In this document: positions 1-8,176 of the stretch, piece by piece
How the letters are laid out: the number at the start of each line of letters is the position of its first letter
How positions within the stretch are numbered: the stretch's first letter is position 1
Source of the DNA: Clostridium manihotivorum
GTDB lineage: Bacteria > Bacillota > Clostridia > Clostridiales > Clostridiaceae
Length of the DNA stretch: 64,000 bases
NCBI RefSeq assembly: GCF_004015185.1
Contig: NZ_CP025746.1
Location: forward strand, 806,001 to 870,000
Reading direction: 5' to 3'
Program-made: the position numbers and the translations under genes
The notes under the pieces: generated by a model
Database searches by the model: none
What the model was told of the DNA's origin: nothing
What the model saw: the letters and a program-made list of their open reading frames with translations, nothing else

Positions 1-1
1 T

Positions 2-856
2 AGAAGTAATAACAGAAATGAATTTAAAAGTGACTATAAAAAGGGAATAAAGAATGACAAAGTTGAAAGTAGCAAAAAGAATATAAGAGAAGAACGAAGG
101 GAAATAGATGCTCCTATTAGAGAAGATATAGTTGAAGGTAGAAATGCAGTAATAGAGGCGCTTAAATCAGATAGAACTATAGAACAAATATTGATAGCTA
201 GCGGTAATATGGAAGGATCTATTAATAAAGTTATAGCTATAGCAAGAGAAAAGAAAATAGTTATAAAAGAAGTGGATAGAAAAAAGCTTGACTCAATAAG
301 TGAAACTGGAGCGCATCAAGGCGTTATCGCAATAGTAACGCCATTTAAGTACTCAGAGGTAGAAGATATTTTGAGATACGCTGAGGAGAAGGGAGAAAAA
401 CCTTTTATAGTAATACTAGATGAGTTAGAAGATCCACATAACCTTGGATCAATAGTAAGGACTGCAGAACTTTCAGGTGTTCATGGGATAATAATACCTA
501 AAAGAAGGAATGTAGGAGTAACTGCTACAGTATACAAGTCTGCTGCTGGTGCTATTGAACATATGAAGATAGCTAAGGTTACGAATATTAACACTGTTAT
601 CGATGAACTTAAAGAATTAGGAATATGGGTCTATGGTGCTGAGATAGATGGGGATTCCTATTCATATGAAACTGATTTCTCAGGTCCATGCGCTTTAATT
701 ATTGGAAGTGAAGGCAGGGGTATGTCTAAACTTACAAAAGATAAGTGCGATAAATTAGTTAAGATACCTATGGTTGGAAAGATAAATTCTTTAAATGCTT
801 CAGTTGCAGGTGGGATAATGATGTATGAGATTCTAAAATCAAGGCTTTCAAAATAG
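2..856 (+). CDS. rlmB: 23S rRNA (guanosine-2'-O-)-methyltransferase RlmB, 5' end outside window
   Basis: SpoU/TrmH-family methyltransferase that 2'-O-methylates a guanosine of 23S rRNA (G2251 in E. coli numbering) using SAM. The frame is open from position 2, so the start lies before the window and about 284 residues are visible. The first ~40 visible residues are charged (K/R/E/N). The substrate-binding domain follows (IVEGRNAVIEAL, near position 128). The SpoU domain has motif 1 (DPHNLGSIVRTAE), motif 2 (IIGSEGRGMS) and motif 3 (NSLNASVAGGIMMYE), which form the knotted SAM site. A TTG at 191 is internal, not the start. The final G of the TAG stop is the first base of an inserted palindromic element. 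Synteny with sigH matches other Firmicutes. Confidence 0.93.
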   Translation, partial: RSNNRNEFKSDYKKGIKNDKVESSKKNIREERREIDAPIREDIVEGRNAVIEALKSDRTIEQILIASGNMEGSINKVIAIAREKKIVIKEVDRKKLDSISETGAHQGVIAIVTPFKYSEVEDILRYAEEKGEKPFIVILDELEDPHNLGSIVRTAELSGVHGIIIPKRRNVGVTATVYKSAAGAIEHMKIAKVTNINTVIDELKELGIWVYGAEIDGDSYSYETDFSGPCALIIGSEGRGMSKLTKDKCDKLVKIPMVGKINSLNASVAGGIMMYEILKSRLSK

Positions 857-987
857 ACTCTATTAAAGTACCGTGTTGAAATTAAGTGGTCAGTCATCCT
901 ATGCGTAGATGAGCTTGCGCTAATAGCCCGCTCATATAGCATCTCCTTCATGACCGCTTAATTTCAACAATATTATTAAAAATAGCC
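856..987. mobile_element. 132-bp palindromic MITE-like element, copy A
   Basis: Non-coding element, almost wholly an inverted repeat: two ~58-bp arms around a short AT/GC loop near 915-930. The ends are GACTCTATTAAAG on the left and GGCTATTTTTAA on the right strand, followed in both arms by TGTTGAAATTAAG(T/C)GGTCA. It is flanked by 8-bp near-duplications, TCAAAATA (848-855) and TTAAAATA (988-995). Copy B at 57007-57428 shares the ends and both arms. No transposase is encoded, so any movement would need one from elsewhere. If transcribed from rlmB it would form one long hairpin. Confidence 0.8.
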
Positions 988-1227
988 TTAAAATAAAACT
1001 AAAGCTTTTCCTAGTAACTGCAGTTCTTATTGAAGAATAAGATGTATTTCGAAGTAACTTAAAAAAATGTATTGTTTGGAATTTTATAATGGAATATTAT
1101 TTGTAGATAATAATATAATAAAAAGTCTTAGAGCAATAAATTGAAGTAAAAGAATCTTTTGGAATATAGTGTAGAGGAAAATATACTGGAAGAAGTTGAG
1201 AAAATACTCAGGAATCGTTGAATTTAC
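988..1227. other. Intergenic stretch between element A and the sigH promoter
   Basis: AT-rich sequence with no convincing coding frame and no strong terminator. Many Firmicutes carry yacP (NYN-domain nuclease) between rlmB and sigH; I see no trace of it here. Confidence 0.5.
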
Positions 1228-1257
1228 TTGACTTAGAGAGATTGACTGTTTTATAAT
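1228..1257 (+). promoter_or_regulatory. Sigma-A type promoter of sigH
   Basis: TTGACT (1228-1233), an 18-bp spacer, then a perfect TATAAT (1252-1257), 36 bp before the sigH GTG start. No other gene lies between. Confidence 0.7.
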
Positions 1258-1293
1258 TATGTAAGTAGCATCAGCGTTTTAAGGGGGGATAAT

Positions 1294-1932
1294 GTGGAGG
1301 CGAGAGGTAAAGATGGTAGCTTTATTGAATTTAAAGAAATTTCTGATGAGGAAGTAGTAATTAGGGCTAAGAATGGTAATACTAATGCACAGGAATATCT
1401 GATAAATAAATACGAAAATTTTGTTAAGACAAAGGCAAAATCATATTTTCTTATAGGAGCAGACAAGGAAGACATATATCAAGAAGGTATGATAGGGTTA
1501 TATAAATCTATTAGAGATTTTAATCCTGAAAAGCTTACCTCTTTTAAAGCATTTGCTGAGATATGCGTCACTAGACAAATCATAACAGCAATAAAAACTG
1601 CAACTAGGCAGAAGCATATTCCTCTTAATACCTATGTTTCCCTTAATAAGCCCATATATGATGAAGAGTCTGATAGAACTCTATTAGATGTGTTGTCTGG
1701 ACTTAAGATAACAGATCCTGAGGAATTAATAATAAGTAAAGAAGAAATGCTTCATATAGAAAAAGAGATGGGACGGGTGCTCTCAGATTTAGAAATGGAA
1801 GTTCTCATGTCTTACTTAGATGGAAAGTCGTACCAGGAAATTGCTTGTGATTTAGATAGGCAAGCAAAGTCCATAGACAATGCTCTTCAAAGGGTTAAGA
1901 GAAAATTAGAAAAATGTTTAAATATTAAATAA
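1294..1932 (+). CDS. sigH: RNA polymerase sigma-H factor (Spo0H)
   Basis: Sigma-70 family factor of 212 aa that directs transition-phase and early sporulation transcription in spore-formers. Region 2 includes DIYQEGMIGLYKSIRDF, the core-binding and -10 recognition segment. Region 4 carries a helix-turn-helix near residues 173-206 (DGKSYQEIACDLDR) for -35 recognition. The start is GTG at 1294, behind AAGGGGGG; the overlapping ATG at 1292 is out of frame. Its place between rlmB and rpmG-secE-nusG matches sigH of Bacillus and Clostridium. Its presence implies a sporulating lineage. Confidence 0.95.
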   Translation: MEARGKDGSFIEFKEISDEEVVIRAKNGNTNAQEYLINKYENFVKTKAKSYFLIGADKEDIYQEGMIGLYKSIRDFNPEKLTSFKAFAEICVTRQIITAIKTATRQKHIPLNTYVSLNKPIYDEESDRTLLDVLSGLKITDPEELIISKEEMLHIEKEMGRVLSDLEMEVLMSYLDGKSYQEIACDLDRQAKSIDNALQRVKRKLEKCLNIK

Positions 1933-1950
1933 TACAAAATACAAAAAATA

Positions 1951-1979
1951 TTGACAAAAAAAAATAATGGTAGTAAACT
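1951..1979 (+). promoter_or_regulatory. Probable promoter of the tRNA-Thr-tuf unit
   Basis: TTGACA (1951-1956) with a 17-bp spacer and TAAACT (1974-1979). A perfect TATAAT at 1981-1986 lies too far (24 bp) from this -35, so the exact -10 is uncertain. It precedes the tRNA by ~50 bp. Confidence 0.5.
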
Positions 1980-2029
1980 TTATAATTGGTATATGTTATA
2001 TAACAATTATAAATATATTATATAAAACT

Positions 2030-2105
2030 GCTCACGTAGCTCAGTAGGTAGAGCGTCACCTTGGTAAGGTGGAGGTCGACGGTTCGATCCCGTTCGTGAG
2101 CTCCA
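2030..2105 (+). tRNA. tRNA-Thr (anticodon GGT)
   Basis: 76-nt cloverleaf with CCA encoded. The acceptor stem is GCTCACG/CGTGAGC, the D-arm is GCTC...GAGC, the anticodon stem is TCACC/GGTGG with loop TTGGTAA (anticodon GGT, reads ACC and ACU), and the T-arm contains GGTTCGATCC. The discriminator is T2102. It sits 61 bp before tuf with no terminator other than a short T run, so co-transcription with tuf is likely, as with thrT-tufB in E. coli. Confidence 0.96.
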
Positions 2106-2166
2106 TTTTTTGGAATATACAAAACGCTAGGCAAAGTTTATCAATTTAAAAAAGGAGGAACATACA

Positions 2167-3363
2167 ATGGCAAAGTCTAAATTTGAAAGAAATAAGCCAC
2201 ACGTAAATATCGGAACAATAGGACACGTAGACCACGGTAAGACAACATTAACAGCTGCAATCACAACAGTATTAGCAAACAAGGGATTTGCAGAAGCATT
2301 TAAGTATGACGAAATAGATAAGGCGCCAGAAGAAAAAGAAAGAGGAATCACAATCAACACAGCACACGTTGAGTACCAAACAGAAAACAGACATTATGCT
2401 CACGTTGACTGTCCAGGACATGCTGACTATGTTAAGAACATGATAACAGGAGCAGCACAAATGGATGGAGCTATACTAGTAGTATCAGCTGCAGACGGCC
2501 CAATGCCACAAACAAGAGAACATATACTACTAGCATCAAGAGTTGGTGTTGACTATATAGTAGTATTCTTAAATAAAGCAGATATGGTTGACGACGAAGA
2601 ATTATTAGAATTAGTTGAAATGGAAGTTAGAGAACTATTAAGCGAGTACAACTTCCCAGGAGATGACATTCCAGTAATAAAGGGATCAGCATTAAAAGCA
2701 TTAGAAAACCCAACAGATGCAGATGCAACAGCATGCATAACTGAGTTAATGGATGCAGTAGATAGCTATATCCCAACACCAGAAAGAGCAACAGATAAGC
2801 CATTCTTAATGCCAATAGAAGATGTATTCACAATCACAGGTAGAGGAACAGTTGCAACAGGAAGAGTTGAAAAGGGAATACTACATGTAGGTGAAGAAGT
2901 TGAAATAATAGGTCTTTCAGAAGAAAGAAGAAAGACAGTAGTAACAGGAATAGAAATGTTCAGAAAGTTACTAGATGAAGCACAAGCAGGAGATAATATA
3001 GGAGCTCTATTAAGAGGTGTACAAAGAACAGACATCGAAAGAGGTCAAGTATTAGCTAAGACAGGATCAGTAAATCCACACGACAAGTTCGTAGGTCAAG
3101 TATACGTACTTAAGAAAGAAGAAGGCGGAAGACATACACCATTCTTCGATGGATACAGACCACAATTCTACTTCAGAACAACAGACGTTACAGGATCAAT
3201 CAAGTTACCAGAAGGAATGGAAATGGTTATGCCTGGAGACCACATTGACATGAATGTTGAATTAATAACTCAAGTAGCGATGGATGAAGGATTAAGATTC
3301 GCTATAAGAGAAGGTGGAAGAACTGTAGGTTCAGGTGTTGTTACTAGCATTATTGCTAAATAA
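2167..3363 (+). CDS. tuf: Elongation factor Tu, copy 1
   Basis: GTPase (398 aa) that delivers aminoacyl-tRNA to the ribosomal A site. The G domain has the P-loop [10 protein letters not shown], the switch region [17 protein letters not shown] and NKAD. Domains 2 and 3 follow, ending [20 protein letters not shown] precedes the ATG. Its reading frame matches the copy at 21852-23048 along its whole length; the only base difference I noticed is T versus C in the Ile396 codon (position 3354). It lies directly behind tRNA-Thr. Confidence 0.98.
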   Translation: MAKSKFERNKPHVNIGTIGHVDHGKTTLTAAITTVLANKGFAEAFKYDEIDKAPEEKERGITINTAHVEYQTENRHYAHVDCPGHADYVKNMITGAAQMDGAILVVSAADGPMPQTREHILLASRVGVDYIVVFLNKADMVDDEELLELVEMEVRELLSEYNFPGDDIPVIKGSALKALENPTDADATACITELMDAVDSYIPTPERATDKPFLMPIEDVFTITGRGTVATGRVEKGILHVGEEVEIIGLSEERRKTVVTGIEMFRKLLDEAQAGDNIGALLRGVQRTDIERGQVLAKTGSVNPHDKFVGQVYVLKKEEGGRHTPFFDGYRPQFYFRTTDVTGSIKLPEGMEMVMPGDHIDMNVELITQVAMDEGLRFAIREGGRTVGSGVVTSIIAK

Positions 3364-3377
3364 TAATACTGTAAATA

Positions 3378-3405
3378 AGGGCTGGGTTAAATAACCTAGT
3401 CCTTT
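3378..3405 (+). terminator. Probable terminator after tuf copy 1
   Basis: Hairpin AGGGCTGGGTT / AACCTAGTCCT (11 bp with two G-U pairs, AAAT loop) with only a short T run, so it may be leaky. Confidence 0.45.
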
Positions 3406-3421
3406 AGATAGTCATGATTTC

Positions 3422-3450
3422 TTGACACAATGATGTATTTATGATAAGTT
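3422..3450 (+). promoter_or_regulatory. Candidate promoter of rpmG-secE-nusG
   Basis: TTGACA (3422-3427), 17-bp spacer, TAAGTT (3445-3450). A 6-bp hairpin AAACTC/GAGTTT at 3462-3484 followed by TATTTTTTT lies at the predicted 5' end of the transcript. That hairpin could instead be a second terminator for tuf. Confidence 0.42.
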
Positions 3451-3527
3451 TATTGAGTAACAAACTCATAGTTTAAACGAGTTTTATTTTTTTATGCCCA
3501 TTATTTATTTGACTGGAGGTGCAGATC

Positions 3528-3677
3528 ATGAGAGTGAAAGTAACTTTAGCATGCACAGAATGTAAGCAAAGAAACTACAATTCAATGAAGAACAAGAAGA
3601 ACGACCCAGATAGATTAGAAATGAAGAAGTACTGCAAGTTCTGCAAGAAGCATACTCTTCATAGAGAGACAAAGTAA
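3528..3677 (+). CDS. rpmG: 50S ribosomal protein L33 (zinc-binding form)
   Basis: 49-aa protein starting [12 protein letters not shown]. Two CxxC pairs (C9/C12 and C36/C39) make this the zinc-ribbon (C+) type. SD GGAGG lies 8-12 bp before the ATG. It is followed by secE and nusG, the standard rpmG-secE-nusG order of Firmicutes. Confidence 0.95.
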   Translation: MRVKVTLACTECKQRNYNSMKNKKNDPDRLEMKKYCKFCKKHTLHRETK

Positions 3678-3711
3678 TTTATTTTATACACTTTGTTAAG
3701 GATGTGAACTT

Positions 3712-3945
3712 ATGGCTGTAAATGGGAAGGTTAAGCAACCTGAATCTAAAAAAGAAGCAGGCTTAGTTAAGTTTTTAAGAGAGGTTAAGGCAGAAGTTAC
3801 TAGAATAACTTGGCCGTCCAAAGACGAATTAAAGAAGGCGTTTATAGCAGTATTAATTTTCGCTCTAGTGTACATGGTACTCGTAGGCGGAGTAGACTTT
3901 ATATTACAAAACCTCTTTGATTTAATTTTCAAACTTAAGAAATAA
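3712..3945 (+). CDS. secE: Preprotein translocase subunit SecE
   Basis: 77-aa membrane protein of the SecYEG translocon. It has an amphipathic cytoplasmic helix (KFLREVKAEVTRITWPSKDE) and one transmembrane segment near residues 44-66. This is the single-TM form usual in Firmicutes; E. coli SecE has three. The ATG follows AAGGATG, a modest SD. Confidence 0.95.
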   Translation: MAVNGKVKQPESKKEAGLVKFLREVKAEVTRITWPSKDELKKAFIAVLIFALVYMVLVGGVDFILQNLFDLIFKLKK

Positions 3946-3984
3946 AAGGGAGGTTTGGATGGATTTGTATCCATCTGATAAATT

Positions 3985-4506
3985 ATGAGTGAAAGAGCTA
4001 GATGGTACGTAGTACACACATATTCTGGCTATGAGAATAAGGTTAAAGCTAACCTTGAAAAAGCCATTGAAAATAGAAACCTACAATCATTTTTTCAGGA
4101 CGTTCAAGTTCCTATGGAAGAAGTGATTGAAGAAAAAGATGGTAAACAAAAAGTAACTCAGAAAAAGAAGTTCCCGGGATATGTGTTAGTAAAAATGGTT
4201 ATGACTGATGACTCTTGGTATGTCGTTAGAAATACAAGAGGAGTCACAGGATTTGTTGGACCTGGATCAAAACCAGTTCCGCTTACCGATGAAGAGGTAG
4301 AATCTATGGGAGTAAACGAAACTCCAGTGGATATCGACTTAGAGGTAGGAGAAACGATTAGAATTATTTCTGGTCCTATAAAAGACTTTATGGCGACAAT
4401 TCAAGAAATAAATCTAGAAAAGCACAAGGTTAAGGCCTTGGTTGACATGTTTGGCAGAGAAACACTAGCTGAACTTGATTTCCACCAAGTAGAAAAATTA
4501 GATTAA
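3985..4506 (+). CDS. nusG: Transcription termination/antitermination factor NusG
   Basis: 173-aa RNA polymerase-associated factor. The NGN domain (ARWYVVHTYSGYENKV...) spans roughly residues 1-110. A C-terminal KOW domain (VGETIRIISGPIKDFMATI) contacts Rho or S10. It is immediately downstream of secE and upstream of rplK. Confidence 0.97.
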   Translation: MSERARWYVVHTYSGYENKVKANLEKAIENRNLQSFFQDVQVPMEEVIEEKDGKQKVTQKKKFPGYVLVKMVMTDDSWYVVRNTRGVTGFVGPGSKPVPLTDEEVESMGVNETPVDIDLEVGETIRIISGPIKDFMATIQEINLEKHKVKALVDMFGRETLAELDFHQVEKLD

Positions 4507-4530
4507 TAATCAGACTAACGTCTTAATCAA

Positions 4531-4559
4531 GTGGGAGGGCGTAAGTCCGAAATTACCAC
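4531..4559 (+). promoter_or_regulatory. Ribosomal protein L1 binding-site mimic upstream of rplK
   Basis: The sequence GTGGGAGG...CCGAAATTACCAC folds with GTGG/CCAC closing. It resembles the 23S rRNA L1 site (GTGGGAGGC...TTGAAATACCAC in E. coli helices 76-77). L1 represses its own operon by binding such mimics in mRNA. A second copy lies before rplA. Confidence 0.65.
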
Positions 4560-4578
4560 AGTATAGGAGGAATAACTC

Positions 4579-5004
4579 ATGGCTAAGAAAGTAACAGGAA
4601 TGATCAAATTACAACTTCCTGCAGGAAAGGCAACACCAGCACCACCAGTTGGTCCAGCATTAGGACAACACGGTGTTAACATTATGGGATTCTGTAAGGA
4701 ATTCAATGCAAAAACAGCTGATAAAGCTGGTCTTATAATACCAGTTGTTATTACTGTATATCAAGATAGATCTTTCAGCTTTATTCTTAAAACTCCTCCA
4801 GCTGCCGTTCTTATAAAGAAGGAGCTAGGATTAGAAAGTGGTTCAGGAGTACCAAACAGAACTAAGGTTGGTAAGATAACAAAGGAACAAGTTAGAAAAA
4901 TAGCTGAATTAAAGATGCCAGACTTAAACGCAGCATCAGTAGAAGCTGCTATGAGTATGATAGCAGGTACTGCTAGAAGTATGGGTGTAGTTGTTGAAGA
5001 ATAA
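4579..5004 (+). CDS. rplK: 50S ribosomal protein L11
   Basis: 141-aa protein of the GTPase-associated centre. The N-terminal domain carries the proline-rich stretch [19 protein letters not shown]; the C-terminal domain binds 23S rRNA ([20 protein letters not shown]). SD AGGAGG is 7 bp before the ATG. An L1-site mimic precedes it. Confidence 0.97.
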   Translation: MAKKVTGMIKLQLPAGKATPAPPVGPALGQHGVNIMGFCKEFNAKTADKAGLIIPVVITVYQDRSFSFILKTPPAAVLIKKELGLESGSGVPNRTKVGKITKEQVRKIAELKMPDLNAASVEAAMSMIAGTARSMGVVVEE

Positions 5005-5018
5005 TATTCACTAAATCG

Positions 5019-5045
5019 GTGGGAGGTACTTACCGTTAATACCAC
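5019..5045 (+). promoter_or_regulatory. Second L1 binding-site mimic, between rplK and rplA
   Basis: GTGGGAGGTA...CGTTAATACCAC, with the same conserved halves as the site at 4531-4559 and the 23S rRNA L1 site. It sits just before the rplA SD (AAGGAGG, 5047-5053), where bound L1 could block translation. Confidence 0.62.
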
Positions 5046-5062
5046 GAAGGAGGCTTATATAA

Positions 5063-5752
5063 ATGGGTAAGAAGTACGTAGAAAGCGCAAAGTTAGTTGA
5101 TAAGAGCGCATTATATTCACCAGCAGAAGCTTTAGAATTATCTATAAAAACTGCTAAAGCTAAGTTTGATGAAACTATAGAAATTCATGTAAGATTAGGG
5201 GTTGACCCAAGACATGCTGACCAACAAGTTAGAGGAGCTGTTGTTCTTCCACACGGAACTGGTAAAAGCGTGAAAGTATTAGTTTTTGCTAAGGGCGATA
5301 AGGCTAAGGAAGCAGAAGCTGCAGGAGCAGATTTCGTTGGAGCTGAAGAATTAGTTTCAAGAATCCAAAACGAAAACTGGTTCGATTATGATGTAGTAGT
5401 AGCTACTCCAGATATGATGGGTGTTGTTGGTAGATTAGGTAGAGTTTTAGGACCTAAGGGATTAATGCCAAACCCTAAGTCAGGTACAGTAACATTTGAT
5501 GTTGCTAAAGCTATAGCTGAAATTAAGGCTGGTAAGGTTGAATATAGAGTTGACAAAACTGCTATTGTTCACTGTCCAATAGGAAAGGCTTCATTTGGCG
5601 TAGAAAAGTTAGCAGATAACTTCCACACATTAATGGAAGCTGTAATAAAGGCTAAGCCATCAGCTGCAAAGGGACAATACGTTAAGTCAGTTTCACTTTC
5701 AGCTACAATGGGACCTGGAGTTAAAGTTAACCCAACAAAAGTTTTAGAATAG
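5063..5752 (+). CDS. rplA: 50S ribosomal protein L1
   Basis: 229-aa L1-stalk protein and likely autoregulator of rplKA. Recognisable segments are [20 protein letters not shown] and [20 protein letters not shown], the latter in the RNA-binding interface. Length is usual for bacterial L1. It ends 3 bp before the -35 box of the rplJ promoter. Confidence 0.97.
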   Translation: MGKKYVESAKLVDKSALYSPAEALELSIKTAKAKFDETIEIHVRLGVDPRHADQQVRGAVVLPHGTGKSVKVLVFAKGDKAKEAEAAGADFVGAEELVSRIQNENWFDYDVVVATPDMMGVVGRLGRVLGPKGLMPNPKSGTVTFDVAKAIAEIKAGKVEYRVDKTAIVHCPIGKASFGVEKLADNFHTLMEAVIKAKPSAAKGQYVKSVSLSATMGPGVKVNPTKVLE

Positions 5753-5754
5753 TA

Positions 5755-5783
5755 TTGACTTAATAAGTTCAATCTAGTATAAT
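5755..5783 (+). promoter_or_regulatory. Promoter of rplJ-rplL
   Basis: TTGACT (5755-5760), 17-bp spacer, TATAAT (5778-5783), starting right after the rplA stop codon. Confidence 0.8.
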
Positions 5784-5810
5784 ATTTTTTGTTGTTAAAA
5801 GAGAATATAT

Positions 5811-5903
5811 TTCCGTAGATAGTAGGTGCGTATGCATAACGTAAAACAACCTGCCGAGGATTCCAATACAGTATGTAATGGTCTTTTCGTATGTCTGCGG
5901 AAA
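5811..5903 (+). ncRNA. Ribosomal protein L10 leader
   Basis: The outer stem TTCCGTAGA ... TCTGCGGAA encloses AGTAGGTGCG and ACCTGCCGAGGA, the conserved pattern of the L10 (rplJ) autoregulatory leader of Firmicutes. The L10(L7/L12) complex binds it. Downstream GGAAAGACCTTTCTT pairs with GGTCTTTTC and may form a termination hairpin near 5880-5912. Confidence 0.82.
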
Positions 5904-5959
5904 GACCTTTCTTATTTATATAAAGCAGTTGTAAACTGTGAGGAGGTGGACACACAGTA

Positions 5960-6463
5960 ATGAACAAGAATAGAGAATTAAAAGAAGCAAAAGTTGCTGA
6001 AATTAAAGAAAAGTTAGAGAAAGCTCAAGCAGTTATTCTTGCAGACTATCAAGGTTTGACAGTTGAAGAAGATACTGAATTAAGAAAAGCTTTAAGAGAA
6101 GCTGGTGTAGAATATAAGGTTTATAAGAACACTATGGTTACATTAGCTGCTAAAGAACTAGGTCATGAAGGTATTGTTCAATATCTTGAAGGACCAGTTG
6201 CTATAGCATTTGGATATGAAGATGTTACAGCTCCTGCAAGAATTTTAGCTGATTTCGCTAAAACTCATAAGAAGCTTGAACTTAAAGCAGGTATAGTTGA
6301 TGGAGATATATTCGATCAAGATAAGGTTAACCAACTTGCATCAATACCATCAAAAGAAGTTCTTATTGCAAAACTTCTTGGAAGCTTCAAGGCTCCACTA
6401 TCAAATCTTGCTTACTTATTAAATGCTGTAAAAGACAAGAAAGAAGCAGAATCTGCTGAATAA
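5960..6463 (+). CDS. rplJ: 50S ribosomal protein L10
   Basis: 167-aa base of the ribosomal stalk. It has an N-terminal rRNA-binding domain ([28 protein letters not shown]) and a C-terminal helix that anchors L7/L12 dimers. It is made from its own promoter and L10 leader. SD GAGGAGG lies ~12 bp before the ATG. Confidence 0.97.
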   Translation: MNKNRELKEAKVAEIKEKLEKAQAVILADYQGLTVEEDTELRKALREAGVEYKVYKNTMVTLAAKELGHEGIVQYLEGPVAIAFGYEDVTAPARILADFAKTHKKLELKAGIVDGDIFDQDKVNQLASIPSKEVLIAKLLGSFKAPLSNLAYLLNAVKDKKEAESAE

Positions 6464-6513
6464 TCTTGAAGAACTAAATATAAATTAACTGAAAAATTTC
6501 GGAGGTGCGAAAC

Positions 6514-6876
6514 ATGAATAAGGAACAAATAATCGAAGCTATAAAGAGTATGACTGTTTTAGAATTAAATGAATTAGTAAAGGCTTGTGAAGAAGAATTT
6601 GGAGTTAGTGCTGCTGCTCCTGTTGCTGTTGCTGGTGGCGCTGCTGCTCCTGCTGCAGAAGAAAAGACTGAATTCGACGTAGTATTAGCTAGTGCTGGTG
6701 CTGAAAAGATAAAGGTTATAAAGGCAGTTAGAGAAATAACTGGTCTTGGATTAAAGGAAGCTAAGGAAATAGTTGACGGAGCTCCTAAGACACTTAAAGA
6801 AGGCGTTTCAAAGGAAGATGCTGAAGCTATGAAAGCTAAGTTAGCTGAAGTTGGAGCTGCTGTAGAAATAAAGTAG
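6514..6876 (+). CDS. rplL: 50S ribosomal protein L7/L12
   Basis: 120-aa acidic stalk protein. It has an N-terminal dimerisation helix, an Ala-rich hinge (residues ~35-53) and a C-terminal factor-binding domain ([20 protein letters not shown]). The ATG at 6514 is chosen over the in-frame GTG at 6505, which lies inside the SD GGAGGTG. A strong terminator follows and rpoB is not next, which is unusual. Confidence 0.97.
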   Translation: MNKEQIIEAIKSMTVLELNELVKACEEEFGVSAAAPVAVAGGAAAPAAEEKTEFDVVLASAGAEKIKVIKAVREITGLGLKEAKEIVDGAPKTLKEGVSKEDAEAMKAKLAEVGAAVEIK

Positions 6877-6887
6877 TCTTTAACTAG

Positions 6888-6920
6888 AGACACTGCTATA
6901 AAGCAGTGTCTTTATTTAAT
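6888..6920 (+). terminator. Rho-independent terminator after rplL
   Basis: AGACACTGC / GCAGTGTCT stem with TATAAA loop, followed by TTATTTAAT. It closes the rplJL transcript before the PTS unit. Confidence 0.85.
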
Positions 6921-7125
6921 GTATTAGCAAATTACAAAATGGTTATTAGCCAATCTAGTGATATTAAGGTGTTATAATAGCTTTTTAGCATATGTAGTGA
7001 AAAGCTTATTGTACAGACATATTTTTCGTATACATATATTGAGAAAGTCTTATGAGCAAAAAAATGCATGTTGAATAAAGCTGTATAAGCTGTTTTTGTA
7101 TGGTGTATATAACCTAAACTAGTTG

Positions 7126-7154
7126 TTGACAAATTAAATGTCCGATGATATGTT
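7126..7154 (+). promoter_or_regulatory. Candidate promoter of glcT
   Basis: TTGACA (7126-7131), 17-bp spacer, TATGTT (7149-7154), ahead of the first antiterminator hairpin. An extended -10 TGTTATAAT at 6970-6978 is another possible start. Confidence 0.45.
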
Positions 7155-7198
7155 TATAACAGTTAATATAATTATATATATATGTGTTTATATGTATG

Positions 7199-7282
7199 GA
7201 TTGTTACTGATATGCAGGCAATACCTAAATTAAAGTAAACTATTACATATTAATAGTTGATTTTGATTTAGGTATTAATTTT
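7199..7282 (+). promoter_or_regulatory. RNA antiterminator (RAT) and overlapping terminator before glcT
   Basis: The GGATTGTTACTGATATGCAGGCAATACC-type core (7199-7224) is a BglG/GlcT-family RAT. Its 3' part overlaps the left arm of a terminator: AATACCTAAAT (7220-7230) pairs with ATTTAGGTATT (7265-7275), followed by AATTTTAT. Binding of the antiterminator to the RAT would prevent termination, giving autoregulation of glcT. Confidence 0.82.
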
Positions 7283-7322
7283 ATCTTTCTAAGTTATACT
7301 AAAATTGAAAGTGGGGTAATCT

Positions 7323-8174
7323 ATGATAATAGAAAAAATATTGAATAACAATGTTGTAATTACTGTAGATCCCAAAACCAGAGGGGAAAAGATCCTCATG
7401 GGTAATGGATTGGCTTTTAAGAAAAAGATAGGTCAAGAAGTTGAAGAAAGTAAAATAGAAAAGATATTTATAATGGATAATCCTAATGATAGTGATAAGT
7501 TTAAGAAACTTATTGAAGAAATACCAATAGAGATTATACATATTACTGGAGATATAGTAAAAAAAGCTGAAGAGAAATTGAAACGTAAATTAGATAACCA
7601 TATATATGTTGCTTTAGCTGATCATATAGCTTTTGCTATAAAAAGACTTGCAAATGATATAGTTGTTCAAAACAGCTTATTGGTAGAAATAAGAAGAGTT
7701 CATAAGGAAGAATATGAAATAGGGCAATGGGCTGTACAATATATTAATCAGAGGCTAAATACAGCATTACCTATAGATGAGTCTGGTTTTATAACGCTTC
7801 ATATAGTAAATGCTAGTTATACAGACAATATTGGCGAATCTTATATATTGACCAATATTGTAAGGGATGTATTGAATATAATAAGGTATTATTTTTCGGT
7901 AGAATTTATAGAAGACGATTTAAATTACGATAGGTTGTTAACTCACTTGAAGTTTTTTGCAAAGAGAATAGTAACTAGTGAGAAAAATGGAAAGACTGAT
8001 AGCGAATTTTTAGACTTAGTAAAACAAAAACACAAAGAAGCATATCTATGTTCTGTAAAGATAAAATCTTTTGTAGAAAGTAAATATAACTATGAAGTCA
8101 TGGAAGATGAATTGGTTTATTTAAGTTTGCATATACATAGAGTTATTAGTGTAATAAGGTCTAAAATTGAATAA
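7323..8174 (+). CDS. glcT: BglG-family transcriptional antiterminator, GlcT type
   Basis: 283-aa RNA-binding antiterminator. The N-terminal CAT domain (residues ~1-58) binds RAT RNA; PRD1 (~65-170) has the conserved ADHI motif with His101; PRD2 (~172-283) ends with LSLHIHRV. The PRD histidines are phosphorylated by PTS proteins, tying activity to sugar supply. The glcT name rests on its neighbour ptsG and on a RAT in front of both genes. LicT is the main alternative. Confidence 0.85.
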   Translation: MIIEKILNNNVVITVDPKTRGEKILMGNGLAFKKKIGQEVEESKIEKIFIMDNPNDSDKFKKLIEEIPIEIIHITGDIVKKAEEKLKRKLDNHIYVALADHIAFAIKRLANDIVVQNSLLVEIRRVHKEEYEIGQWAVQYINQRLNTALPIDESGFITLHIVNASYTDNIGESYILTNIVRDVLNIIRYYFSVEFIEDDLNYDRLLTHLKFFAKRIVTSEKNGKTDSEFLDLVKQKHKEAYLCSVKIKSFVESKYNYEVMEDELVYLSLHIHRVISVIRSKIE

Positions 8175-8176
8175 AA

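Noticed and set aside
658..951. 97-codon minus-strand frame across the end of rlmB and element A
   Set aside because: It reads through the rlmB 3' end and the palindrome; no family signature, so I do not take it as a transposase remnant.
1981..1986. TATAAT as -10 for TTGACA at 1951
   Set aside because: Spacing of 24 bp is too long for a sigma-A promoter; TAAACT at 17 bp is used instead, with low confidence.
5569..5967. 132-codon antisense frame over the end of rplA and the L10 leader
   Set aside because: It covers the rplJ promoter and L10 leader on the opposite strand and its translation resembles no protein I know.
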